Part shown: positions 59,101 through 64,000 of the stretch, piece after piece | Position numbering within the stretch: the stretch's first letter is position 1 | Layout of the letters: each line of letters starts with the position of its first letter | Assembly: GCA_032718565.1 (NCBI GenBank) | Contig: JAVGVS010000760.1 | Location: forward strand, 1-64,000 | Source of the DNA: Distichodus sexfasciatus | Taxonomy: Eukaryota > Chordata > Actinopteri > Characiformes > Distichodontidae | Direction of reading: 5' to 3' | DNA: 64,000 nucleotides | Position numbers and translations under genes: made by a program | The notes under the pieces: model-generated | The model's input: only the letters and a program-made list of their open reading frames with translations | Database searches by the model: none | Told to the model about the DNA's origin: nothing

Positions 59101-62088
59101 TTTCTGCATGGCCCCACTTTTAGATAACAATATTTTCGAGCCCCCCGCATCCCAACTCCGACACACACATGCACAACTCGTGCTTCCAAAAGTATTGCAC
59201 TTTATTTTTTCATACAAAATTCATAAAACAGCAACTTATTGACAAATAAATAAGGACAAAGTGAAATGCATCACGTCGCCCATTTCATGCACAAAAATGG
59301 CTCTAATACTTTAACTTAAATATTACAAAAAAGATCAAACAGAGGCCTCACCTCAAGCGACTGTCCATGTGTGCCACGGAGCCGGGCGAGAGTGTGTGAA
59401 TGTAAATGCCAGGACAACCTTCGGAGGAAGGAATGCAGCAGAGGCCGATGCCCAGACCAACCCCAACCTCTACAAACACAATGGAACCACCATCATCACG
59501 TCAGCGCATCAAACACGAGCTTCATGCCAGTTCCATACATTTATTTGTGGGTGGAGGTGATCTAGAGGTTAGGATGCTTGCCTCTCGACTAAGAGGTCGT
59601 GGGTTTGAATCCTACCTCCAGTACTACCATCATTGGGTCGCTAAGCAAACCCCTTAAGCCCAAGTTGATCCAGAGAAAGTGTCCCTGGAATTAGGAAAAG
59701 GGAAGTTGATGTAAATGTGTAAATGTAAACGTGTAGGAATAAATCACCACAATTTCAACAATCTACAAAAATGGAAACTTTTTCTCAAAAATATAAATAC
59801 ATTTACGGCATTATAGCAGGTGCTCTCTTCCAGAGCGATTTCCATTTTTCTAATTACTGGAACAGTCTCCCTGAGAAAAACTTTGGCTTAAGGGTCTTGC
59901 TCAGGGACCCAGTGTATTGCTGTAGTGCTGGAGGTAGGATTTGAACCCACAACCTCTTGGTCCAGAAAGCAAGAATCCTATCCACTAGACCTCCCCCACC
60001 TCCACACAAATACAGAGTTAATAATAAATACGGACCCTTGTGCAGTGTGATCTCCATCATGACCCGGTCCTGGGGTTTGGCCGTGTTTCCGGGGCAGGCG
60101 AAGTGGTCCAGCTCGGCGCTGGTTCTGCTGATACCCGACGTGGAGCTCAGGGATCGGGAGCGGCTCAGCTGTGCCACGTGGCTCTGACTGCCCGAAAGAG
60201 CTCCCAAACGCAGACTCGTCCTCACCACCAGCGTCAGCAAGCCCTTCTTCACTTGCTTCACGAAGGAGCCAAAATGTACAGTACAGGGCGAAAGAGAGAG
60301 AGAGAGAGAGCGGGGTGTGAAGGGAGCGTTAATGGATGGAGAGATTTCTGCATTTTCAGTGTTGGTCAGCGCCGGTAGGCACATCGAAGTGAAGCACATG
60401 ATTAGTGGAAGTGTTTGGGAATAAGCCAGAGTAAATTTTGTCAACAAAAAGTATGATTAGAAAATCTTTAAATCTTCAATTTTTCTATCACAAAAACAAG
60501 CTACTTAAAACAAACTCACTTTAAATCTCTGTAAGGCTTCCTCGTGAGTGAGACCATGCAGGGATTCACCATTTAACTCCAGAATCTCATCTCCTGTCAC
60601 ACACACACACACACACACATTAGTTCTTAGGGAAAAAGTAGACAATTTGGATTGCAATTTATTAGAACTCATTTTAATACGACTAATGTAACATTCAGCC
60701 TTTCTTCAGTTTTGTGGATAAAAATATTTACTTCTTAATACCCGGCTTCTACTTTCATGCTATAATCAAGGGTGTAGGTTTGCTTTTGAAATTTTGGAAG
60801 GCATAAAAGTTCCCCCTTTTACTTGACAATATCAAACATCACAACTGTTTAACATAAATAATAGCAATGCTGTTTTTAAAAACCGACTTTATAAAATCCA
60901 TTCTGAACACATTCTGAGAGTCAAATGCATGAAGTCCACGCTCTTAATGAACGAATAAAGAGCTTTAATGAGTTTTGTTCCAAACCTTCCTGCAGTCTTC
61001 CATCAGCCGCAGCCGCTCCGCCGGGGAAAATGGTTTTCACGTAGATGCCCATGGGGCCGTACATGCTGTCTCGACCTCCCACTATACTGAAGCCCAAACC
61101 CTGAAGAACACACGCAGAGCAAAAACTTTACAAAAAGCAAGACTGGCTGAGACTGTGTGTGTGTACCATGTATTTATGCATCGTGGAGACCTTTTGGGGT
61201 CTTTTTGTCCTGAAATCACGATTACTGTTTTTTTGGGGCTTTGTGGGGACATTTGAGAGGTCCCCATGAGGAAAAATGACTTTATAAAAAATGTGCATGT
61301 TTTATTTGAGAAACTAAAAGGTTAGGGGTAGGGTTAGGATTAGCTGTAGAAGTGTGTGTGTGTGTGTGTGTCTGTGCACGTGTGTTTACCTTGCCAGGCG
61401 ACTTCATTAAGACAATATTACAGATGATAAATGCCTGCACGGTGCTGCAGGAGTGCACCAAATGTGCTGAGCTCAGAGAGCGTGAGGGTCGAGCCACCAC
61501 CTGCACACACACACACACACACACACAAAGAAGTAAGTAACTCAAACTGGACTCACATCTTAGTACAGATCTGAGAATGCAGGGAGGCACTGACATTTTA
61601 CATTTGAAAGGGTTAATATATGCTATATATATGCTAAATTGATTACATATTACAACTTCCCTAACCTTTGCACAAGGCTTAAGCTAAAGCTAAACGCTAA
61701 AATAACACTCCAAACGATAGACACTTTTTAGTGCGTTTTTAACCGTTTTTATTCCACTTGCAATTACATTTAGACTGCTTAGACTGTGTACCATATTCAG
61801 TGATGAATATTAATCATGCAACGTTAGTGCGTGACCTCGACACACGTGGCATTTACGTAATGCTGTCCCCGCACCTGTGGAACGCTGTGAGGGAATTCCA
61901 GCTGCTGGGAGAGAGATTTCCTACTGGTGTAGAAGGCATTGGGGACACACGGGAATACATCCACCGTCTTCATGATGAGCGAGTCCAAATCCCCGATCCA
62001 GTACGGCTGAACACCTGCACAGGGGACGGACATGGCGCAGGAGTCATTATGGGAGTCTATGGAAGTAGTTCACAAAGAAAAAAAAATA

Positions 62089-62129
<41 letters not shown>

Positions 62130-62407
62130 CCATGTATTTATTGCATTGTGGGGACCTTTTTGTCCCCTAAAATCATTTTTATCTGTTTTTTTGGGGCTTT
62201 GTGGGGACATTTGAGAGGTCCACATGAGGAGAAATGACTTTATAGAAAATGTGCTTGTTTTATTTGAGAAACTAAAAGAGGTAAAAGATGTGCTTTTGGT
62301 TACTGAGGTTAAGGTTAGGGTTAGGATTAGGTGTAGGTGTAAAATTATATACATCTAGTCATTATGGGAGACTATGGAAGGACCTCACAAAGATGTGTGT
62401 GTGTGTG

Positions 62408-62439
<32 letters not shown>

Positions 62440-62598
62440 AGCGTGTGTGTGTGAATGTGTGTGTGTGAGTGTGTGTGTGTGTGTGTTTTACTTGTAGAGT
62501 TGGAGCGACTCCTTTTGCATGAAGAGTTTTCATCATTCATGTCAGTTTCAGCTTCACTGCTTTTATTGTTGATCTCGGATACCTCGGCTATAGGCAAC

Positions 62599-62633
<35 letters not shown>

Positions 62634-62984
62634 TTCTACAGATACAATAACAATAACAACACAATGTGGAAACAGTGCACAATGTCTTGGGTCACCTCAC
62701 TCCTTTATATTTTGTTAGGAAAATGTGCAGAAATAACTGCTGTTACTCAAGACTGCATTACAGACACAAGTCTTAAGACTTTTGCACAGTGCTGTATACA
62801 GTATGTTTACATTTGCATCATCTACATATTCTCATTTACATTCACAGCATTTATAATATATGTAAATGTAAATGTGTTCAATAGCAACAAAGATTGTGTT
62901 GATCACCTTTAAGTAATTGGCCAGAGTGGAATCAGACACATTTCCGTTTGCTGTTGAGACGTTGCTCTCACACGGGGGGAAAAC
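43947..62984 (-). CDS. il16: il16, pro-interleukin-16 (18 coding exons, 5' end missing)
   Basis: Exons on the minus strand join in frame to 1265 residues ending at a TAA; human pro-IL-16 has 1332, so roughly the first 70-130 residues are missing or lie upstream. There are four PDZ domains in window numbering: PDZ1 about 134-227 (GLGFSIVGG), PDZ2 about 276-360 (VGVGLGIGLC), PDZ3 about 1055-1145 (GAGLGFSIAGG) and PDZ4 about 1172-1260 (GVGFSLEGG). A long Ser/Pro/Glu-rich linker lies between PDZ2 and PDZ3. In mammals caspase-3 releases the C-terminal PDZ as the secreted CD4 ligand, while the long form is a neuronal PDZ scaffold. The RSNSTSV and RKSLSQQLE blocks near the N-terminus and VSHALMRSMQSL in the linker confirm il16. 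The fit to canonical caspase cleavage is uncertain (see findings). Confidence 0.95.
44227..44352 (-). CDS. il16: il16 coding exon q (PDZ4, mature IL-16)
   Basis: Codes residues 1169-1211: LTLQLEKVAGGVGFSLEGGK, then GSINGDKPLTINRIYT, the first half of the C-terminal PDZ that is the secreted cytokine in mammals. Acceptor gtgcag, donor gtacga. Confidence 0.97.
44429..44678 (-). CDS. il16: il16 coding exon p (PDZ3 and cleavage linker)
   Basis: Codes residues 1086-1169: VHKVFPHGLAAEEGTIEKGD and HSDAMATLRQARDHRQAVVV complete PDZ3, followed by a Thr/Gly/Asn/Asp-rich linker (DAQTGTNANDNDVTAGTGTE). The linker is where mammalian pro-IL-16 is cut by caspase-3. Acceptor ttccag, donor gtccga; ends in phase 1. 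Confidence 0.96.
44740..44880 (-). mobile_element. tRNA-SINE-like fragment in il16 intron
   Basis: Phrases TTACCAACTGCCCCC, GAGGAGCAGTGCTTGACAAT and CCGGAACTTGAACCAGTGA are the reverse-strand body and B-box region of the SINE type seen at 58440-58620. Confidence 0.5.
44978..45079 (-). CDS. il16: il16 coding exon o (PDZ3 binding loop)
   Basis: Codes residues 1052-1085: QLEDIHVVILHKEEGAGLGF, then SIAGGIDRENKATT. It holds the PDZ3 carboxylate loop GLGFSIAGG. Acceptor atcag, donor gtgagt; phase 0 at both ends. Confidence 0.97.
45230..46150. repeat. Degenerate TGATCTCAAGATAAC-type repeats
   Basis: About 900 bp in which AAGATCACAAGTTATTTT, AAGAGATTACGACTTA and TTATCTCAAGATC phrases recur in both orientations. 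A decayed inverted/tandem array in an il16 intron, similar in style to 8878-9690 but of different sequence. Confidence 0.7.
46590..46735 (-). mobile_element. tRNA-SINE-like fragment in il16 intron
   Basis: GAATTCAAACCAGCGACCTT then GATTACGAGATGAACATCCT and GTTACGCTATCAACTGCCCC on the plus strand are the reverse of a tRNA-like SINE head. Confidence 0.55.
46780..47442. mobile_element. Rearranged Tc1 transposon remnant
   Basis: The minus strand at about 46880-47050 encodes the Tc1 N-terminal helix-turn-helix region (LSKEKPQSIITLRHEGQS, TLNVSSSAVMKTI, DETGSHEDC). The plus strand at about 47190-47285 encodes its C-terminal end (LMNLIERMPSVCKAVIKARG, GYF). The right terminus ends CAAACTTTTGTCTGGTAGTG plus TA. 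The two coding pieces point away from each other, so the copy is inverted internally as well as deleted. Confidence 0.8.
47468..47645 (-). CDS. il16: il16 coding exon n
   Basis: Codes residues 992-1051: SLAELRERTIERGEEKAGGG to SVISALPQQEIQRMIQEVKD and LDEDTLR, the conserved helix leading into PDZ3. Acceptor gttag, donor gttcgt; ends on a codon boundary. Confidence 0.94.
47715..48000. mobile_element. Fragment of a Tc1-like family with TGGTGCATCTCAAAAA end
   Basis: Begins ACTGGTGCATCTCAAAAATG and continues with AAGTGAAATATTTTAAGTCT and AGTTACGGCTCATACGGCTC. Related fragments lie at 52912-53060 and 54945-55310. Confidence 0.6.
48177..48708. mobile_element. MITE family 'GGATTTCGC', copy 4 (reverse)
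   Basis: Same orientation as copy 3, with AACGCAAATTCAGCCAATC and TTAGAAGACGCAGAAAAC. The right end GCGAAATCCTGGAGAGACTA is intact; the left end has diverged. Confidence 0.75.
49330..49478. repeat. Interspersed 'CTCATG..AAAACAT' repeat, block 1
   Basis: Degenerate ~30-45-bp units of the type CTCATGTAAAAGCAAACCTT and TTCTTACATGAAAATATCTC. The hAT-like element at 49479-50310 splits this array from the block at 50318-50460. Confidence 0.6.
49479..50310. mobile_element. hAT-like non-autonomous element (832 bp)
   Basis: Starts TAGAGCTGCAACAACATCGA and ends GTTATTTGCAGCCCTA, with ATCGATTA repeats inside both ends. Flanks CTTGCGTT and CTTCTGTT agree at 6 of 8 bases. Confidence 0.8.
50318..50460. 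repeat. Interspersed 'CTCATG..AAAACAT' repeat, block 2
   Basis: Units such as AAAAACGTCTTGTGCTCATA and AAAACATGCTCACACAAAAA continue the array seen at 49330-49478. Confidence 0.65.
50600..50690. repeat. Polypurine tract
   Basis: About 90 bases of A and G (AAAAAGGG/AAAGAAG mixtures) on the plus strand within an il16 intron. Confidence 0.85.
50919..51576. mobile_element. MITE with ~36-bp inverted ends
   Basis: Left end TATATGTGACTCTCCACGGC, then AAAACCAGTCGCTTGTC; right end is the complement with two changes. About 660 bp, no transposase. Its right end lies 78 bases downstream of the il16 exon m donor. Confidence 0.85.
51655..52834 (-). CDS. il16: il16 coding exon m (1.2-kb linker exon)
   Basis: The longest exon, residues 599-992. 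Recognisable pro-IL-16 blocks are GPPVAAKPAWIRQSLRSLKS (a PxxP-type motif), SIRQKISSFETF, and NLGLDGESLNIILSFSNQVS followed by HALMRSMQSLPLG near the end. The rest is Ser/Thr/Glu/Pro-rich and probably disordered. Acceptor tttcag, donor gtacgt; ends in phase 2. The frame stays open 160 bases past the donor into a transposon-like element, but those residues are not family sequence. Confidence 0.95.
52912..53060. mobile_element. Fragment of the TGGTGCATCTCAAAAA Tc1-like family
   Basis: TTGTGCACCTTAAAAAAATG, then GATGATTATGGCTGACAGTT and CTAAAATCCAG match the relatives at 47715 and 54945 in order. Confidence 0.5.
53162..54468. mobile_element. DNA transposon-like element interrupted by a solo LTR
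   Basis: Left end TAAAGTCTAGTCCACACGGA and right end complementary to TAAGGCCCTATCCACAAGGG. Internal direct phrases AACCAACTGTGCAGCA occur at about 53500 and 54147. The LTR at 53551-54063 lies inside. Confidence 0.55.
53551..54063 (+). mobile_element. Second solo LTR (513 bp)
   Basis: Begins TGTCATGACC and ends TTGTGACA, flanked by GCTTT and ACTTT (5-bp target duplication with one mismatch). AATAAA lies at 54007-54012. Same TGTCA...TGACA end type as the LTR at 3550-4462 but shorter and clearly diverged. Confidence 0.6.
54945..55310. mobile_element. Fragment of the TGGTGCATCTCAAAAA Tc1-like family
   Basis: TACTGGTGCACCTCAAAGAC, then CGATTATGGCTTGTAAAAAG and AATTCCAAAATCTCAAG. The far end TTTTCAAGATGCATGAC is a plausible inverted terminus. 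Confidence 0.6.
55405..55501 (-). CDS. il16: il16 coding exon l
   Basis: Codes residues 567-599: EAGERLEGTKATPTEPVVAA, then a run of Glu and YTHKQNR. Acceptor gatag, donor gtaagc; phase 0 in, phase 1 out. Placed by phase and splice sites. Confidence 0.8.
55502..56560. other. il16 intron, unclassified repeat-like DNA
   Basis: No il16 exon seen. An 80-codon plus-strand frame ends in a charged stretch (QLEASRKKEDRKRDLLVEDF), which resembles transposon-type DNA-binding proteins only in composition. Two CA-rich spots near 55612. Confidence 0.3.
56565..56975. repeat. Tandem repeat of 'TGCTCATGCATAAACATAGTG' units
   Basis: About ten units of roughly 30-43 bp, alternating GCATGCTCATGCATAAACAT and AGTGTGCATGCAAAAACAT. 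The central 56740-56890 units are nearly identical, and outer units decay to TTGTGCTCACACAAAAACAT forms. Relatives lie at 48714, 49330 and 50318. Confidence 0.85.
57061..57575 (-). CDS. il16: il16 coding exon k (linker)
   Basis: Codes residues 395-566 of the PDZ2-PDZ3 linker. It starts VRRLDPCSHSRQKCERC and is rich in Cys, Arg, Ser and Pro. CCCHRPEHV and a CRRQG/CRR pair give a Cys count unusual for a disordered linker. Acceptor ctcag, donor gtgaaa. Similarity to mammalian linker sequence is weak beyond the junction. Confidence 0.88.
57600..57770. repeat. Imperfect tandem duplication in il16 intron
   Basis: Phrases GTTCCAAACTGGGAATCGGC, CACCGAAACAGCC and GTTCCAATTGGGAATCTGCA, CTGAAACAGCC repeat about 85 bases apart. 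Confidence 0.6.
57945..58075 (+). mobile_element. SINE tail fragment
   Basis: TGTGTTGGCGCCTGCCCAGG, TTGGTCCCCGCTTTGCGCCC and GGATAATGAACGAATGAAAG match the 3' part of the SINE at 17916-18262. Ends about 30 bases from il16 exon j. Confidence 0.8.
58108..58195 (-). CDS. il16: il16 coding exon j
   Basis: Codes residues 366-395: VSEQQLNEAIAQAVENSKLK, then RDKSHWSMEG, the conserved helix after PDZ2. Acceptor gtgtag after a CA repeat, donor gtaaga; ends in phase 1. Confidence 0.95.
58440..58620 (+). mobile_element. tRNA-derived SINE
   Basis: GATCAGAAGGTTGCCGGTTC then GAATCTCAGACC is a pol III B-box region, followed by AGCAAGGTACAGTCCCCAAG and GCTGCCCACTGCTCCTTCAC. Same family as 30040-30220. Confidence 0.75.
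58675..58807 (-). CDS. il16: il16 coding exon i (PDZ2)
   Basis: Codes residues 321-365: CGDEIMEINDTVVCNMTLND to IVSRHPDPK, the second half of PDZ2. HPDP followed by VSEQQL in exon j matches pro-IL-16. Acceptor tttcag, donor gtaggt. Confidence 0.96.
59352..59469 (-). CDS. il16: il16 coding exon h (PDZ2 binding loop)
   Basis: Codes residues 282-321: VGVGLGIGLCCIPSSEGCPG, then IYIHTLSPGSVAHMDSRL. GLGIGLC is the PDZ2 carboxylate loop. Acceptor tttgtag, donor gtgagg; ends in phase 2. Confidence 0.95.
59545..59735 (+). mobile_element. tRNA-derived SINE, forward copy
   Basis: Head GGTGATCTAGAGGTTAGGAT (A-box-like) and GTGGGTTTGAATCCTACCTC (B-box-like), body CACCATCATTGGGTC... and a tail GTAAATGTGTAAATGTAAAC. 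Confidence 0.8.
59793..60005 (-). mobile_element. tRNA-derived SINE, reverse copy
   Basis: Reverse-oriented relative: GGAGGTAGGATTTGAACCCA then CAACCTCTTGGTCCAGAAAG and CCACTAGACCTCCCCCACC. With the forward copy 60-odd bases away it forms an inverted SINE pair. It lies about 30 bases from the il16 exon g donor. Confidence 0.78.
60036..60255 (-). CDS. il16: il16 coding exon g (PDZ1 end and linker)
   Basis: Codes residues 209-282: QVKKGLLTLVVRTSLRL ends PDZ1, followed by a Ser-rich linker (RSRSLSSTSGISRTSAE) and the first strand of PDZ2 (RVMMEITLHK). The acceptor gtgaag lies downstream of a CT tract with no intervening ag. Ends in phase 1. Confidence 0.93.
60291..60310. repeat. GA run forming an il16 polypyrimidine tract
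   Basis: A GA repeat of about 10 units on the plus strand is a CT tract on the il16 strand, upstream of the exon g acceptor. Similar CA runs abut the acceptors of exons b, d, f and j. Confidence 0.8.
60520..60593 (-). CDS. il16: il16 coding exon f (PDZ1)
   Basis: Codes residues 184-208: GDEILELNGESLHGLTHEEA then LQRFK, the GDEIL strand and alpha-B helix of PDZ1. Acceptor tgacag after a CA repeat, donor gtgagt. Confidence 0.96.
60986..61100 (-). CDS. il16: il16 coding exon e (PDZ1 carboxylate loop)
   Basis: Codes residues 146-184. It carries the PDZ ligand-binding loop GLGFSIVGGRD, then MGIYVKTIFPGGAAAADGRL, very close to the first PDZ of pro-IL-16. Acceptor cttcag, donor gtttgg; ends in phase 1. 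Confidence 0.96.
61160..61372. repeat. GT-flanked 'GGGGACATTTGAGAGGTCC' repeat, copy 1
   Basis: CCATGTATTTATGCATCGTG, TTTTGGGGCTTTGTGGGGAC and TTAGGGGTAGGGTTAGGATT, ending in a GT microsatellite. Same unit as copy 2 at 62091-62470, in the same orientation, one intron away. Confidence 0.8.
61390..61500 (-). CDS. il16: il16 coding exon d
   Basis: Codes residues 109-145: VVARPSRSLSSAHLVHSCS, then AFIICNIVLMKSPGK, the lead-in strand of PDZ1. Acceptor gtgcag after a CA repeat, donor gtaaac; phase 0 at both ends. Confidence 0.93.
61875..62014 (-). CDS. il16: il16 coding exon c
   Basis: Codes residues 62-108: VQPYWIGDLDSLIMKTVDVF through SRKSLSQQLEFPHSVPQ. RKSLSQQL is conserved in pro-IL-16 N-termini. 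Acceptor gtgcag, donor gtgcgg. Confidence 0.9.
62091..62490. repeat. GT-flanked 'GGGGACATTTGAGAGGTCC' repeat, copy 2
   Basis: GT microsatellite, then CCATGTATTTATTGCATTGT, TTTTTGGGGCTTTGTGGGGA and telomere-like GGTTAAGGTTAGGGTTAGGA, then a long GT tract with scattered GC/GA changes. Confidence 0.82.
62492..62597 (-). CDS. il16: il16 coding exon b
   Basis: Codes residues 27-62, ending SCKRSRSNSTS, which matches the pro-IL-16 RARSNSTSV motif across the junction. The phase with exon a requires the acceptor gtgaag just after a CA repeat (codes LPIAEVSEI). A ctatag ten bases downstream is an alternative but breaks the frame. Confidence 0.82.
62600..62632. repeat. CA microsatellite
   Basis: About 16 CA units directly upstream (on the il16 strand) of the exon b acceptor. 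Confidence 0.92.
62907..62984 (-). CDS. il16: il16 coding exon a (most 5' exon recognised)
   Basis: Codes 26 residues, VFPPCESNVSTANGNVSDST and LANYLK, phase 0 at both ends. Acceptor ctgtag, donor gtgatc. It has no Met, so translation must start further upstream or in the next exon. Confidence 0.65.
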
Positions 62985-63247
62985 CTACAGAAATTACAAC
63001 ATATTTAAATAAATAATATTTAAAACATTGTAAAATAAAGATATAAAAATGGTTTAAATCAATATTTTTGGAACATTTTTGTAAAAGTCAATTTTACAAC
63101 TATTAGCCAACTGAACTATAAAATACATCAAATAATTGTAAATAAGTTACATGAGTTAAAATTGACAATATTAAAAGTCTGAATGAGTGCCGTGATGATT
63201 CTGGACAGTGTTGAGGCACAAATTTCCTTTCATCACCATTAATAATC

Positions 63248-63334
63248 ATCATCATCATCATCATTATTATTATTATTATTATTATTATTTTGTTGTTGTT
63301 GTTGTTGTTGTTGATAATCATTATTATTATTATT

Positions 63335-63365
<31 letters not shown>

Positions 63366-63442
63366 ATAATCATTATTATTATTATTATTATTATTATTGT
63401 TGTTGTTGTTGTTGTTGTTGATAATTATTATTATTATTATTT
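63248..63442. repeat. Compound (ATT)n/(GTT)n microsatellite
   Basis: Three alternations of ATT and GTT blocks joined by GATAATCATT, about 195 bases. The three modules are near copies, so it grew by module duplication as well as by slippage. Confidence 0.93.
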
Positions 63443-63703
63443 AAGTTTTAAAAAATGTGTTTGAGGTGACTAAAAGTCTGTTTACATGTAAATGAATGGC
63501 CCAAATTATATTAAAAATATACCTTTATAAAAATATCCGCATATCTGTTGTTAATTTCTAACTTCTTAGGAACATGCTCAGAGTACATTTCACTACTTGT
63601 ATAACTATGTTTGTGACAAATTTAATCTTCTACCACACACTGCACTCTCTGAGTTAATGGACGAATAAATGGCCGTGTTTGTGTGTGTTATCTAACATTT
63701 TTG

Positions 63704-63827
63704 ATTAATTTCGTGAACAGCATCTCGTTTGAGGCCGACACTGAAACAGCAGAGCGCTTGTTGTTGGAAAATGGCTGGCCTTGTTGGTTTAGTAATGTGA
63801 GTCCTCCTTCAGCAGCGTCGCCTGTAG
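63704..63827 (-). other. Possible further upstream il16 exon (weak)
   Basis: After a ctacag acceptor the minus strand is open for about 41 codons with a coding-like composition (DAAEGGLTLLNQQGQPFSNN, then KRSAVSVSASNEM). A phase-0 donor gtgtcg within it would join exon a in frame. There is no recognised homology and the donor is poor, so this may be a 5' UTR exon or chance. Confidence 0.2.
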
Positions 63828-64000
63828 GAGGTCATTTGTTCTTCTGCTGCATGTCTGGCAGATTGTTTAAATGCCTTTCACTGGAGTTTTGCCTGAAAGG
63901 CCTAAAAATTATTATACAGGCAACACTCTGTTCCATTACGTAGGAGGGAAAAGTCTAGATAAAAACTACAGTCCAAAAATCATGACTTTTGCTGTCGCAG

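Larger units (their letters stand above)
62985..64000. other. Upstream il16 region, microsatellite-rich, mostly unassigned
   Basis: Apart from the weak exon candidate at 63704-63827 nothing coding is seen. The 5' end of il16 probably lies beyond the window. Confidence 0.4.

Noticed and set aside
59545..59620. tRNA gene, from A-box and B-box-like sequences
   Set aside because: No complete cloverleaf; these boxes belong to tRNA-derived SINEs, also at 17916, 30040 and 58440.
59854..60447. A 197-codon minus-strand frame taken as one il16 exon
   Set aside because: Only 60036-60255 is il16. Upstream is a CT tract and acceptor; downstream is a reverse SINE.
62309..62336. Interstitial telomere (chromosome fusion scar)
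   Set aside because: Only a few imperfect TTAGGG-like units, and the same sequence occurs in a dispersed repeat copy at 61320.

Overview
This is a window of animal nuclear DNA, almost certainly from a teleost fish. It carries three multi-exon protein genes whose introns, spacers and flanks are full of fish-type DNA transposons (Tc1-like and hAT-like), tRNA-derived SINEs, solo LTRs and microsatellites. No prokaryotic gene, operon, CRISPR array or rRNA/tRNA gene was found.

Layout. Positions 1-5640 are upstream sequence: polypurine tracts, a deleted Tc1-like element and a solo LTR with a 5-bp target duplication. Positions 5826-33132 (+) hold a complete tmc3 (transmembrane channel-like 3) in 23 reconstructed coding exons. 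Positions 35450-38320 (+) hold a complete stard5 (START-domain lipid carrier) in six coding exons. Positions 43947-62984 (-) hold pro-interleukin-16 (il16) in 18 coding exons, convergent with stard5 and open at its 5' end. The order tmc3 > stard5 > < il16 is the same as human TMC3-STARD5-IL16 on 15q25, so the block is conserved synteny. It also settles the paralogue choice for the TMC and StAR genes.

All exons were joined by hand using splice sites, reading-frame phase and family similarity, and the phases close without a break in all three genes. Two introns have a GC donor (tmc3 intron 6, stard5 intron 1). One tmc3 tail intron is 108 bp and fully open in frame, so it may be an optional intron.

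The three genes are not known to act in one pathway. TMC3 is a predicted multipass membrane protein of the TMC channel family, STARD5 a cytosolic sterol/bile-acid carrier, and pro-IL-16 a four-PDZ scaffold whose C-terminal part is the secreted cytokine in mammals. I found no convincing undescribed biological system. The points most worth following are the non-canonical introns, the nested transposon strata dated by target duplications, homeodomain-motif-rich non-repetitive blocks that may be conserved enhancers, and a short interspersed tandem family confined to il16 introns.
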